A stretch of DNA of 64,000 nucleotides from assembly GCA_964582985.1 (NCBI GenBank), contig CAZOUM010000007.1, positions 1-64,000 on the forward strand. Direction: 5' to 3'. Shown one piece after another: positions 26,899 to 34,423 of this stretch (the stretch's first letter is position 1; the number at the start of each line of letters is the position of its first letter). The stretch is from CAZQYB01 sp964582985 (GTDB taxonomy: Bacteria; Planctomycetota; Phycisphaerae; Sedimentisphaerales; Anaerobacaceae). A program made the translations under genes and the position numbers. Under the pieces are notes generated by a model. The model was not told the DNA's origin. It saw only the letters and a program-made list of their open reading frames with translations, and ran no database searches.

Positions 26899-27774
26899 AT
26901 GGCAGAAAAACTAATTGGTATCATAGGCGGAACGGGCCTTGGTGATGCGCTGGCCGAACAAATAACCGATGTGAAATTGCACAATATCGAAACGCCGTTC
27001 GGCAAGCCGAGCACAGCCATTATCGTCGGCGGGTTTGGCCGGAACAAAATCGCATTTCTCAATCGTCACGGAAAGGGACATAAACTTTCGCCGAGCGAAG
27101 TTCCGTTTGCAGCCAACATCTTTGCCTTGAAGAAGCTCGGCGTTCACACCGTGATAAGCAGCGGGGCGGTGGGGTCGCTTCGCGAGGAAATCGCTCCCGG
27201 CGACTTGGTTGTCGTAGACCAGTTGATTGATAAGACATTTAAACGACAAAACAGTTTCTTCGGCGGCTACGCAGCGGTTCACTGTGAAATGGGCCAGCCG
27301 ACTTGTGCACGACTCCGAAAAGCGATTATCGATACGGCTGACGACGTGAGTGTGAAAGTGCATCCCCAGGGTACGTATGTTTGTATGGAAGGGCCTCAAT
27401 TTTCCACGCGCGCTGAATCGCTTATGCATCGCAACTGGGGAGGGGACCTGATTGGTATGACCGCTATGCCGGAGGCTAAACTCGCCAGAGAAGCTCAGAT
27501 GTGCTATGCCTTGATTGCATTGCCGAGCGATTATGACTGCTGGCGACCTCGCGAGGCTCAAGCGGACAAGCAAACGCTTATAAAGGAAATCATCGCAAAC
27601 CTGCAAATGGCTACAGATAATTGCCTCAAGCTCATCGAGGCGATTTTGGAAAGCGACCGTGAACTTGTTTCTGAAGGTTGTCACTGCAGGAAAAGTCTCG
27701 ATTTGGCCGTATGGACCGACCCTGCCCAAATTGACCCTGCAGAAAAAGATAATTTGAAAGTGCTTTTTCAATAG
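26899..27774 (+). CDS. mtnP: S-methyl-5'-thioadenosine phosphorylase
   Basis: 291 residues, the normal length for the PNP/MTAP family. The enzyme cleaves MTA with phosphate to adenine and 5-methylthioribose-1-phosphate. Visible marks: phosphate site IGIIGGTGLGD, FLNRHGKGHKLSPSEVPF, the substrate-site block YVCMEGPQFSTRAES, and IGMTAMPEAKLAREAQMCYA then LPSDYDCWR. Asp rather than Asn in SDYDCW points to 6-aminopurine (MTA) rather than guanosine or inosine. GGAGG precedes the ATG. With the neighbouring nucleosidase and permease it makes a purine/MTA salvage cluster. Its hydrophilic N-terminus places it in the cytoplasm. Confidence 0.92.
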   Translation: MAEKLIGIIGGTGLGDALAEQITDVKLHNIETPFGKPSTAIIVGGFGRNKIAFLNRHGKGHKLSPSEVPFAANIFALKKLGVHTVISSGAVGSLREEIAPGDLVVVDQLIDKTFKRQNSFFGGYAAVHCEMGQPTCARLRKAIIDTADDVSVKVHPQGTYVCMEGPQFSTRAESLMHRNWGGDLIGMTAMPEAKLAREAQMCYALIALPSDYDCWRPREAQADKQTLIKEIIANLQMATDNCLKLIEAILESDRELVSEGCHCRKSLDLAVWTDPAQIDPAEKDNLKVLFQ

Positions 27775-27783
27775 CTCAGGGCC

Positions 27784-27811
27784 TTGACAATAGGCTGGCT
27801 ATTGATATAGT
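27784..27811 (+). promoter_or_regulatory. Strong sigma-70-like promoter before the small lipoprotein
   Basis: TTGACA (27784-27789), a 16-base spacer, then TATAGT (27806-27811). It starts ten bases after the mtnP stop and gives a leader of about 50 bases before the ATG at 27868. Confidence 0.7.
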
Positions 27812-27867
27812 AGAACCCAGATCTTGTAGATTCTGGAATTTATCGCTTAATTCGAAAGGATAACAGG

Positions 27868-28275
27868 ATGAGAAAATCGACCAAAAAAGCACTTCTTTTA
27901 GCAATTGGCGCTATTGTTGCTGTCACGTTGTTCGCGGGCTGCCAAGAGGAAAATCAATCTGATGCAGAATCAAGTATAACAAGAAGTAAACTCATAGCCG
28001 CTCAAAACATCCAGCTAAAAAAGCAAATCGAGAGGCAAAAGTATCTGCACGACAAGGAAATCAGAAAGCAAAAAGAACTGCTTGATAAATGTCTGGAAGA
28101 AAAAAAGGCTTTGGGAATACAGGCAGGCAAAGCCCTTCTTGAAGAGATGATGGGCCATGTTCTAACAGGCGTTACTGAAGAAAATGCAGAACTGCGTGAG
28201 GAAAACCAGAGCCTCAAATCGCAAATAAAGATGCTTCAGGCACAGATAGCGCAACTTAAAAAACAACTCGAGTAA
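27868..28275 (+). CDS. Small coiled-coil lipoprotein
   Basis: 135 residues. A basic N-terminus and hydrophobic stretch end in the lipobox LFAGC (Cys about residue 28). Residues about 40-135 are nearly all charged heptads (QLKKQIERQKYLHDKEIRKQ, ENAELREENQSLKSQIK), predicting a long coiled coil as in Lpp-like spacer proteins. It has its own promoter. A structural or tethering role in the envelope is an inference; no named family recognised. Confidence 0.75.
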   Translation: MRKSTKKALLLAIGAIVAVTLFAGCQEENQSDAESSITRSKLIAAQNIQLKKQIERQKYLHDKEIRKQKELLDKCLEEKKALGIQAGKALLEEMMGHVLTGVTEENAELREENQSLKSQIKMLQAQIAQLKKQLE

Positions 28276-28327
28276 CTTAGAAAAAAGCCAACGATACCTG
28301 GTGGGCCTCAACCGTCATAATCTGCCA

Positions 28328-30103
28328 TCAGCTGCTGCGGCTGCACACTTTCTGAGTTGCCTCTATACAATCAGGCAGCTTTTCCTGCGGATAATGTTTC
28401 CGCATCGCCGCTACAACAAGTCCTACAAACATAGGCTGGGGTCTAAGCGGGCGCGAAGTCAGGCACGGATGTGCCTGGGTGCTGATAAAGTATGGGTGGG
28501 ACGGTAGCTCAAGGATTTGCATAATCGGCTGATTTGGCGCTTTGCCGGAAAAAACCAGCCCGCCTTTTTCTAACCGCTCAATATAACGAGGGTCAACTTC
28601 GTAGCGATGTCTGAAGCGCATTCTTACGGTATTTGCCTTACCAAAAAATTTCCAGGCCAGCGTTTGCGATTTTAGTTCTATATCCCTTCCGCCGAGCCGC
28701 ATATTCCCGCCAAGGCCTTCTATTTTTTTCTGCTCCGGCAAAACATCTATTACCGCCTCCGCACAGTCCGGCTCAACCTCCGTGCTGTTGGCCTTCTTAA
28801 TCCCGCAGACGTCACGGGCAAATTCTATAACAGCCATTTGAAAGCCGAAGCATATCCCCAGATAAGGAAGATTATTCTCTCTTGCATATTTTGCGCAGGC
28901 TATCTTGCCCTCCGCACCACGGGTGCCGAACCCGCCGGGGACAATAATACCGTCAACGTCACCAAGGTGCTCAGTTACGTTGGTATCGCTAATGCCGGTT
29001 GTTTCTATCCATTTAATCTTGATATCACAGGCTAAAGCAATTCCCGCATGCTCGAGGGCATTGATTATAGAAGCATAACTGTCCCGGACGGACGTATATT
29101 TGCCGGTGATACCGATGGTTATTTCACGGTTCATAGAGTCAATTTTGTCCGTGAAATCACACCATTGTGCCCAGCTTTTGCGTTCGTGTCGTAGATTGAT
29201 TCTGTCCTCGATTTTCAGCAGCCTTAAAACTTGAAAATCCAAGCCGGCGTCCCCAAGCATTGCCGGTATCATATAAATACTGGCCGAATCCGGCATACTG
29301 AAAACTCTTTCAATTGGGACATTACTGTAAACGCTGATTTTCTGCCTGACCTTTTCACTGACGGGATTGGCCGCCCTGCAGGCGATAATATCCGGCTGAA
29401 TACCGCATTGCATAAGCTGCTTGATACCTAATTGAGCGGCCTTTGATTTCTGCTCGCCGAGGATCTTGGGCTCCAGTATATAGGTCAACGCCACAAAGCA
29501 GCAGCTATTCGGCCCTTCTTCGTAGGCCAGCTCGCGCATCGCCTCGATAAAATAGGCGTTTTCCAAATCGCCTACCGTGCCGCCAATCTCGACAAATACC
29601 ATATCGGCGTTGCTTTCCGCTGCCAGTTGACGCAGTTTCAGTTTGACTTCTCCAGTGACATGCGGAATCATCTGAACGTCTCTGCCGAGGTAGTCACCGT
29701 GACGTTCCTTGTGCAAAATCGAGCTGAATATCTGGCCGCTCGTGGCAAAATTCGCTCTGCTCAAATCCTGGTCCAGCATCCTCTCATAGGTGCCTAAATC
29801 CATATCACATTCCATACCATCATCGAGTACAAATACTTCGCCGTGTCGAAATGGATTCAGCGTACCGGAGTCGATGTTTAAATAGCCTTCGAGCTTGATT
29901 GGCGAAACTTTGAGTCCCTTGTCCTGCATCAGCTTGGCCAGGCACGACGAAAATATTCCCTTGCCCAGCCCGCTCATCACCGTCCCCAGGACAAAACAGT
30001 AGCGGGTCTTTCCCTTCTTGTAGCCGTCCGGCACCGGCGAGAAAAATTCACTGTCAGTCGAAGTATCACTCACAGAAGCCAACAAATCTTTATCTTTCGA
30101 CAT
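28328..30103 (-). CDS. pyrG: CTP synthase (divergent PyrG)
   Basis: 591 residues from ATG at 30103, which has AAAAAAAGGAA just upstream; ten more open codons lie before it. PyrG makes CTP from UTP, ATP and glutamine. The synthetase domain shows MSGLGKGIFSSCLAKLMQ, HGEVFVLDDGMECDMDLGTYE and FVEIGGTVGD, keeping the Mg-binding Asp and Glu. Several usually invariant positions differ (LEGYLNIDSGTLNP for LDPYINVDPGTMSP). The amidotransferase domain keeps the nucleophile (LGICFGFQ) and the His (QAHPC, H545). The third triad residue, normally Glu in HPE, is Cys547. Length and all other blocks are intact. CTP is the co-substrate of KdsB, encoded next. Confidence 0.9.
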   Translation of the reverse strand: MSKDKDLLASVSDTSTDSEFFSPVPDGYKKGKTRYCFVLGTVMSGLGKGIFSSCLAKLMQDKGLKVSPIKLEGYLNIDSGTLNPFRHGEVFVLDDGMECDMDLGTYERMLDQDLSRANFATSGQIFSSILHKERHGDYLGRDVQMIPHVTGEVKLKLRQLAAESNADMVFVEIGGTVGDLENAYFIEAMRELAYEEGPNSCCFVALTYILEPKILGEQKSKAAQLGIKQLMQCGIQPDIIACRAANPVSEKVRQKISVYSNVPIERVFSMPDSASIYMIPAMLGDAGLDFQVLRLLKIEDRINLRHERKSWAQWCDFTDKIDSMNREITIGITGKYTSVRDSYASIINALEHAGIALACDIKIKWIETTGISDTNVTEHLGDVDGIIVPGGFGTRGAEGKIACAKYARENNLPYLGICFGFQMAVIEFARDVCGIKKANSTEVEPDCAEAVIDVLPEQKKIEGLGGNMRLGGRDIELKSQTLAWKFFGKANTVRMRFRHRYEVDPRYIERLEKGGLVFSGKAPNQPIMQILELPSHPYFISTQAHPCLTSRPLRPQPMFVGLVVAAMRKHYPQEKLPDCIEATQKVCSRSS

Positions 30104-30117
30104 AAATATTCCTTTTT

Positions 30118-30278
30118 TTGCCACAGAGGCCACAGAGACAAATATTAATTATTAATGCTTTTCAATTTTGTAGCTTGCATAAATTTTAGAACCCCTTCGT
30201 ATTTTGGCTTATATTTATATTATCTAAGACTTTTCTATTCTTATATCTCAGTGCTCTCTGTGGCTATCTTTGTCTTTG
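30118..30278. repeat. Inverted CCACAGAG-type repeats around the pyrG-kdsB gap
   Basis: GCCACAGAGGCCACAGAGACA (here 30119-30139) and, inverted, CTCTCTGTGGCTATCTTTGTC (30252-30272) lie at the two ends of the gap. The second supplies the last codons and stop of kdsB. CACAGAG repeats of this kind are frequent intergenic sequences in environmental genomes. No function is evident. Confidence 0.4.
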
Positions 30279-31001
30279 CCTTTTGACGAATTCGGCGTAC
30301 TGCTCCGACGTGTCTATCCCGTCGCAGGTGTGCTCAACCTTGCCAACCAGAATCGTAAAGCCATTCTCAAGCGCCCGCAACTGCTCAAGTTTTTCTATTT
30401 TCTCCAAAGGTGTCTGCGGCAAAGTGGTAATCTGCAGCAGGAAATTCTTGCGATAAGCGTAAATCCCCAAATGCCGCAAATACTGCCCTATCGCACCTAC
30501 GCCAGCCTTCTCCCTGTCATAGGGAATAGGTGCCCGGGAGAAATAAATTGCCCTGCCTTCGCGATCGAGTATGACCTTGACTATGTTTGGGTCAGTTATC
30601 TGCTCTGGCCTCTTGAATTCCGCCGCGAGTGTCGCCATTGGGTAGTCTGGATTTTTTATTAAAAGCTCGGCCAGATAATCAATATTGGCAGGGTCAATCT
30701 CCGGCTCATCCGCCTGCAGGTTCACGATGATATCCACATCAATATCGCGGACAGCCTCAGCGATGCGGTCGGTCCCGCTCTTGTGTTCGACGGACGTCAG
30801 AACGCATTCGGCGCCGAACGAATTGGCAGCAGCAACGACTTGTTCATCGTCGGCCGCTATTATTACCTTCTCGGGCAACTTGGCAAGGCACGCCCGCTCG
30901 TACGTGTGTTGGATGAGGAATTTGCCTGTGTCTTTGGCGAGAACCTTACCTGCGAATCGCGTCGAGCCATAACGAGCAGGAATACAGGCCAAAACCTTCA
31001 C
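30264..31001 (-). CDS. kdsB: 3-deoxy-manno-octulosonate cytidylyltransferase (CMP-KDO synthetase)
   Basis: 245 residues, normal length. It activates KDO with CTP for lipopolysaccharide core synthesis in the cytoplasm. Marks: ACIPARYGSTRFAGKVLA (nucleotide-binding loop), AADDEQVV, LTSVEHKSGTDRIAEAV, NLQADEPEIDP, and IYFSRAPIPYDRE. It shares strand with pyrG, 160 bases upstream of that gene's start, so CTP and CMP-KDO synthesis may be co-transcribed. Presence of KdsB implies a KDO-containing outer membrane glycolipid. Confidence 0.95.
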   Translation of the reverse strand: MKVLACIPARYGSTRFAGKVLAKDTGKFLIQHTYERACLAKLPEKVIIAADDEQVVAAANSFGAECVLTSVEHKSGTDRIAEAVRDIDVDIIVNLQADEPEIDPANIDYLAELLIKNPDYPMATLAAEFKRPEQITDPNIVKVILDREGRAIYFSRAPIPYDREKAGVGAIGQYLRHLGIYAYRKNFLLQITTLPQTPLEKIEKLEQLRALENGFTILVGKVEHTCDGIDTSEQYAEFVKRQRQR

Positions 31002-31232
31002 TATCGGCGTACCTTAACAGAACATCAAACAAGGAAAATCGAAACTCTTCACGGGGTATCTATTATTCAACATTCGAGCCCCTTGTCAACAGGCCACAAT
31101 ATTTTCTATCCGGAAAAACACGCCGGTCTCGCACAAAACAATCAAATCGGCTATATGAGCTACTTTCCAACGCCCGTAGGCCTCACTTTACGCTTGCCGG
31201 AGGGTGCATGTCATATTTGTAGGTAGAAAAAA

Positions 31233-31291
31233 GCCCTCCTGATAGGCAAAATAGGGAAAATATTACAAAATACTATTTTGCTATGGAGGGC
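31233..31291 (+). promoter_or_regulatory. Long hairpin that sequesters the transposase Shine-Dalgarno
   Basis: GCCCTCC (31233-31239) pairs with GGAGGGC (31285-31291), and GCAAAATAG (31246-31254) pairs with CTATTTTGC (31273-31281). The 3' arm contains the GGAGGG that serves the transposase ATG at 31299. In a transcript reading through from outside, the site would be folded away. This matches the known logic by which insertion sequences block translation from external promoters; the effect here is inferred. Confidence 0.8.
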
Positions 31292-31298
31292 ACATATT

Positions 31299-32567
31299 AT
31301 GGATACCAAAATCCTGGAAGAATTGGAAGCGGCTTATTCAGAAGAATTAAATCTCGCCGCTGGTGACCTTGGAGCCCTGGAGACAGCAGTAAAGACTAAA
31401 ATGGAGCAGTTAGGACAGGGATTATTGCAGCGTTTGGTGCAGCGTCAACGCAACGGATATAAAGGCAGTTCCATATCCTGTAATTGCGGCGGTTCAAAAC
31501 GTTTTGTGGGGCACCGAGCCAAAGACATAAATACCATCTTCGGCTGGATAAAGGTTCGGCGAGCTTATTATCATTGCCGGCACTGTGGCGTCAGTCTGGT
31601 TCCTTATGATATTGATAGTGGATTGGGACCTGGCCAACTCAGTCCTGGTTTGGCAAAGGCCTGTTGTTTGTTAGCTGTTGACGATAGTTTTGAACAGACC
31701 TCTCGAAAAATCGAGCAGCTTTTTGGCCAAAAGGTTTCGACTAATACGATTGAGCGGCTGACACATCAAGTTGGTACGGTGCTCTTGCAACAGGCAGATC
31801 AGGAATTGGCCGATTTTCAGAGGAACCGATACATTCCCAAAGCACAGATAACGCCCAAGAGGCTGTATATAGCCGCAGATGGCACTACGGTGCATGAAAT
31901 AGATGGTTGGCACGAGTCCAAGTTGGGTGTGACTTACTGGGAAAATGAACGTAAGCAGAGAAAAAGTTGTTATGTAGGTCGGTTCGATAACTCAGAGATT
32001 TTTGGTTGGCATCTTTGGCTTCAAGCGTGCCGTTGCGGGCTGCGTCAGGCTGATGAGTTGGTCTTTCTGGGCGATGGTGCGCGTTGGATTCGCAACGAAA
32101 AATGCAAACATTTCGGTCGTGCCACATTTATTATTGATTGGTATCACGCCTTAGAACACATTTGGGATTGTGGGAAAGTGCTTTTGGGCGAAGGTAGTAA
32201 AGCGACTGAGAAGTGGGTGAAAAAACGTGAAAGCTGGCTGTGGGACGGACAGACGCGAAAATTATTGAACGATTTACAAAAACAACAAAAGCAACACAGA
32301 GGACGAAAGAGAAAAGAGCTGGCAGGGTTGTATAAGTATATCCGAGATAACGAACAAGAAATGCGTTACGATGTTTTTCGTGCAAAAGATTATGATATAG
32401 GTTCCGGTGCAGTGGAGGGGGCATGCAAGCATGTTGTCGGCAAACGGCTCAAGCAATCTGGAATGATATGGAACAGAACAGGCTCGTCAGCGATATTGGC
32501 TTTGCGAATAGTTTGGCTGAACGCAAAATGGAAGCAATTATGGGAAAAGAAGCCTCTATCCGCATGA
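31299..32567 (+). CDS. ISKra4-family transposase
   Basis: 422 residues from ATG at 31299 with GGAGGG 8 bases upstream; a TTG at 31278 is open but inside the hairpin. A DDE-type transposase: N-terminal zinc-finger-like cysteines (CNCGG, YHCRHCGVSLVP), then catalytic candidates Asp in YIAADGTTV, Asp in VFLGDGARWI, and Glu in GSGAVEGACKHVVGKR, with WYHALEHIW between. Full length, no frameshift. Confidence 0.95.
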   Translation: MDTKILEELEAAYSEELNLAAGDLGALETAVKTKMEQLGQGLLQRLVQRQRNGYKGSSISCNCGGSKRFVGHRAKDINTIFGWIKVRRAYYHCRHCGVSLVPYDIDSGLGPGQLSPGLAKACCLLAVDDSFEQTSRKIEQLFGQKVSTNTIERLTHQVGTVLLQQADQELADFQRNRYIPKAQITPKRLYIAADGTTVHEIDGWHESKLGVTYWENERKQRKSCYVGRFDNSEIFGWHLWLQACRCGLRQADELVFLGDGARWIRNEKCKHFGRATFIIDWYHALEHIWDCGKVLLGEGSKATEKWVKKRESWLWDGQTRKLLNDLQKQQKQHRGRKRKELAGLYKYIRDNEQEMRYDVFRAKDYDIGSGAVEGACKHVVGKRLKQSGMIWNRTGSSAILALRIVWLNAKWKQLWEKKPLSA

Positions 32568-32759
32568 AAAATCTACCTACAATCATGACATGCACCCCTT
32601 GCCGGATGTTCAAAGAATACACCCTTGTAATCTACAGCAAAGCGAATATACTCTGGTTGTAATTGCCATTGCCGAAATGCGGCAGTAATTGGCAACTGCC
32701 GCATTTTGCAAAAGCAACGGCAAAGGCTAAAGAATCCTGGAGCAGTAGGAGGCAAAAAG

Positions 32760-33221
32760 ATGGAAATCAAAATCACAAGTCCGGCCTTCGAGGATGGCGG
32801 GTTAATCCCACCCCAATATACCTGTGACGGTGAGGACATCTCCCCGCCGTTGCAGTGGGATGCGGTGCCTGAAGGCACAAAAAGTATCGCGCTTATATGC
32901 GATGACCCCGATGCGCCTATCGGCACCTTTGTCCACTGGGTATTGCTCAATCTGCCCGCCGATACTAAAGAGCTGGCCGAGGGCATCCCCAGGGGCACTA
33001 CTCTGCCCAATGGAGCCCAACAAGGTACCAGTGATTTCGGCAGAATCGGCTATGGTGGCCCCTGTCCGCCAAGCGGCACACATAGGTACTTCTTTAGAAT
33101 TTATGCACTCGATACCCAACTTGACCTGGCCCCTGGAGCTCGCAAACCCGAGCTGCTCAAAGCTATACAAGGGCATATCCTTGCCCAGGGACAGTTAATG
33201 GGAAAGTACAAAAGGAGGTAG
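32760..33221 (+). CDS. YbhB/YbcL-family (PEBP-like) protein
   Basis: 153 residues. AGGAGG (32747-32752) fixes the ATG at 32760, MEIKITSPAFEDGG. The phosphatidylethanolamine-binding-protein fold is shown by IPPQYTCDGEDISPPLQW, LICDDPDAP, FVHWVLLNLP, YGGPCPPSGTHRYFFRIYAL and a C-terminal GHILAQGQLMGKY. Bacterial members are cytoplasmic or periplasmic; this one has no signal peptide. The biochemical role of the bacterial family is poorly known. Confidence 0.9.
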   Translation: MEIKITSPAFEDGGLIPPQYTCDGEDISPPLQWDAVPEGTKSIALICDDPDAPIGTFVHWVLLNLPADTKELAEGIPRGTTLPNGAQQGTSDFGRIGYGGPCPPSGTHRYFFRIYALDTQLDLAPGARKPELLKAIQGHILAQGQLMGKYKRR

Positions 33222-33241
33222 CTGCGTTTATCTCCTTTTGT
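33208..33241 (+). terminator. Hairpin at the end of the PEBP gene
   Basis: ACAAAAGGAG (33208-33217) pairs perfectly with CTCCTTTTGT (33232-33241), overlapping the stop codon. A uridine run after the stem is missing, so it may be a weak terminator or an mRNA-end stabiliser. Confidence 0.4.
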
Positions 33242-33300
33242 GCCGTATCTTGGCCGATTGCTGTGCTCAAGAATTCGAAAGTCCGCCCGCTGGACAGCAG

Positions 33301-34194
33301 CTACGGGAGTCTTTTCATAATAGCCGCTGTGTGCGCTGCAAGAAGCATCAGGTAGTCCAAATCGCTCAGGCTATAGTGCTCCCGGTCCACAGCGTTATCA
33401 ACGTATAGGACCCCAACGCAGCCGGCCCGACGCATAATCGGTGCTATTAGTGCAGAGCGTATTCCATCCTCTTCTTCTATTTGAGTTAACACTCGAGGCA
33501 GAACTATAAACTCGCCGTTCTCAACCGCCTGCGTGACCTTTTCGTTAAGCTTTATTCCGCTCAACTCCACCTTTTGTCCATCTTGTTGTTTTCCTGCGTG
33601 ATGAGTCATTGGTCCTGTAGGCTGGCTTCTCAACGCACACCATGTACGATACCCTCCGAACTGTTTTAACGTGATATTCAGCAGAGCTACCAGCAGTCCG
33701 TCAAGGTTCTCTGCTTTTGCCATCGCCTCGGTGGCCTCCGAAAAATCTGTCAGCCTTTGTGCCGGCAGTCTCATCGCAGGCGCATCCCCCGTGTCCGCCT
33801 TTCTTACTATAACTTCGTCAGGCGGCATCGCCGGTGCGGCCTTCATACTGTACGCCGTTTTTGTAAGCGTATCTTCCAAATCAATCGGTCTTTCTGCATT
33901 GGGGTCTTCTTCTAGATTTACCTCGATGGTAAAGTCGATAACGCGCAAAATATCTCCTGTCTTGACTTCTGCCTTGTGTATTGCCTCATCGTTTAGATAT
34001 GTCTTGTTGGTCGAGTCGAGGTCTTCGACCATCCATTTCCCATCTCCTGCCCTGTACAGTACCGCATGCTGCCTTGATACCGCTCTGTTACGCAGGAAAA
34101 TCTGGCTGTTCAGGTGCCTGCCGACGTAGATAGGCCCTTCCGTGAACTGGAATTCATTGACCGTGCTGTCGCTTTGTCTCACAATCAAACGCAT
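33301..34194 (-). CDS. FHA-GAF signalling protein
   Basis: 297 residues. An FHA phosphothreonine-binding domain (about 1-95) has IYVGRHLNSQIFLRNRAVSR then QHAVLYRAG and LDSTNKTYLN. A linker follows, then a GAF domain (about 140-295) with LIAPIMRRAGCVGVLYVDN. FHA domains bind phosphothreonine peptides and GAF domains bind small ligands, so this is a cytoplasmic sensor or adaptor that probably works with a Ser/Thr kinase not in the window. It has its own promoter (34240-34268). Confidence 0.88.
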   Translation of the reverse strand: MRLIVRQSDSTVNEFQFTEGPIYVGRHLNSQIFLRNRAVSRQHAVLYRAGDGKWMVEDLDSTNKTYLNDEAIHKAEVKTGDILRVIDFTIEVNLEEDPNAERPIDLEDTLTKTAYSMKAAPAMPPDEVIVRKADTGDAPAMRLPAQRLTDFSEATEAMAKAENLDGLLVALLNITLKQFGGYRTWCALRSQPTGPMTHHAGKQQDGQKVELSGIKLNEKVTQAVENGEFIVLPRVLTQIEEEDGIRSALIAPIMRRAGCVGVLYVDNAVDREHYSLSDLDYLMLLAAHTAAIMKRLP

Positions 34195-34239
34195 AAGTTT
34201 CTTCTTTCCCCTATCTGCCTTCTAAAGCTCGTATTCATT

Positions 34240-34268
34240 ATTATCGGCAATTTGGGACCATTTGTCAA
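34240..34268 (-). promoter_or_regulatory. Sigma-70 promoter of the FHA-GAF gene
   Basis: On the minus strand: TTGACA (34268-34263), a 17-base spacer, GATAAT (34245-34240). It lies 46 bases before the ATG at 34194, with a GGGGAAAG ribosome-binding region between. Confidence 0.75.
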
Positions 34269-34423
34269 GCAGACAATTGTTGACCTCGGAATAAGGTGCT
34301 TCGGTTGACAGGCCTTATCAATAGGAATAATGACTCAGGATTTGGAGGGCAAGTCATAAAAATAACAGTGTGGCCCTATGACACGAAGACTATTTGTCAG
34401 GATTCGAATAGTAAACAGACCCG

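Larger units (their letters stand above)
31202..32597 (+). mobile_element. ISKra4-family insertion sequence, apparently complete
   Basis: The element is 1396 bp. Its terminal inverted repeats (31202-31227 and 32572-32597) begin GGGTGCATGTCAT and match at 24 of 26 positions. It is flanked on both sides by the perfect 9-bp direct repeat CTTGCCGGA (31193-31201 and 32598-32606), the target-site duplication. It holds one full-length transposase gene. The insertion lies between kdsB and the PEBP gene and disrupts no visible gene. Perfect duplication and intact gene suggest a recent, possibly active copy. Confidence 0.95.

Noticed and set aside
26911..27771. 286-codon frame on the minus strand
   Set aside because: Full antisense shadow of mtnP, whose motifs are unmistakable.
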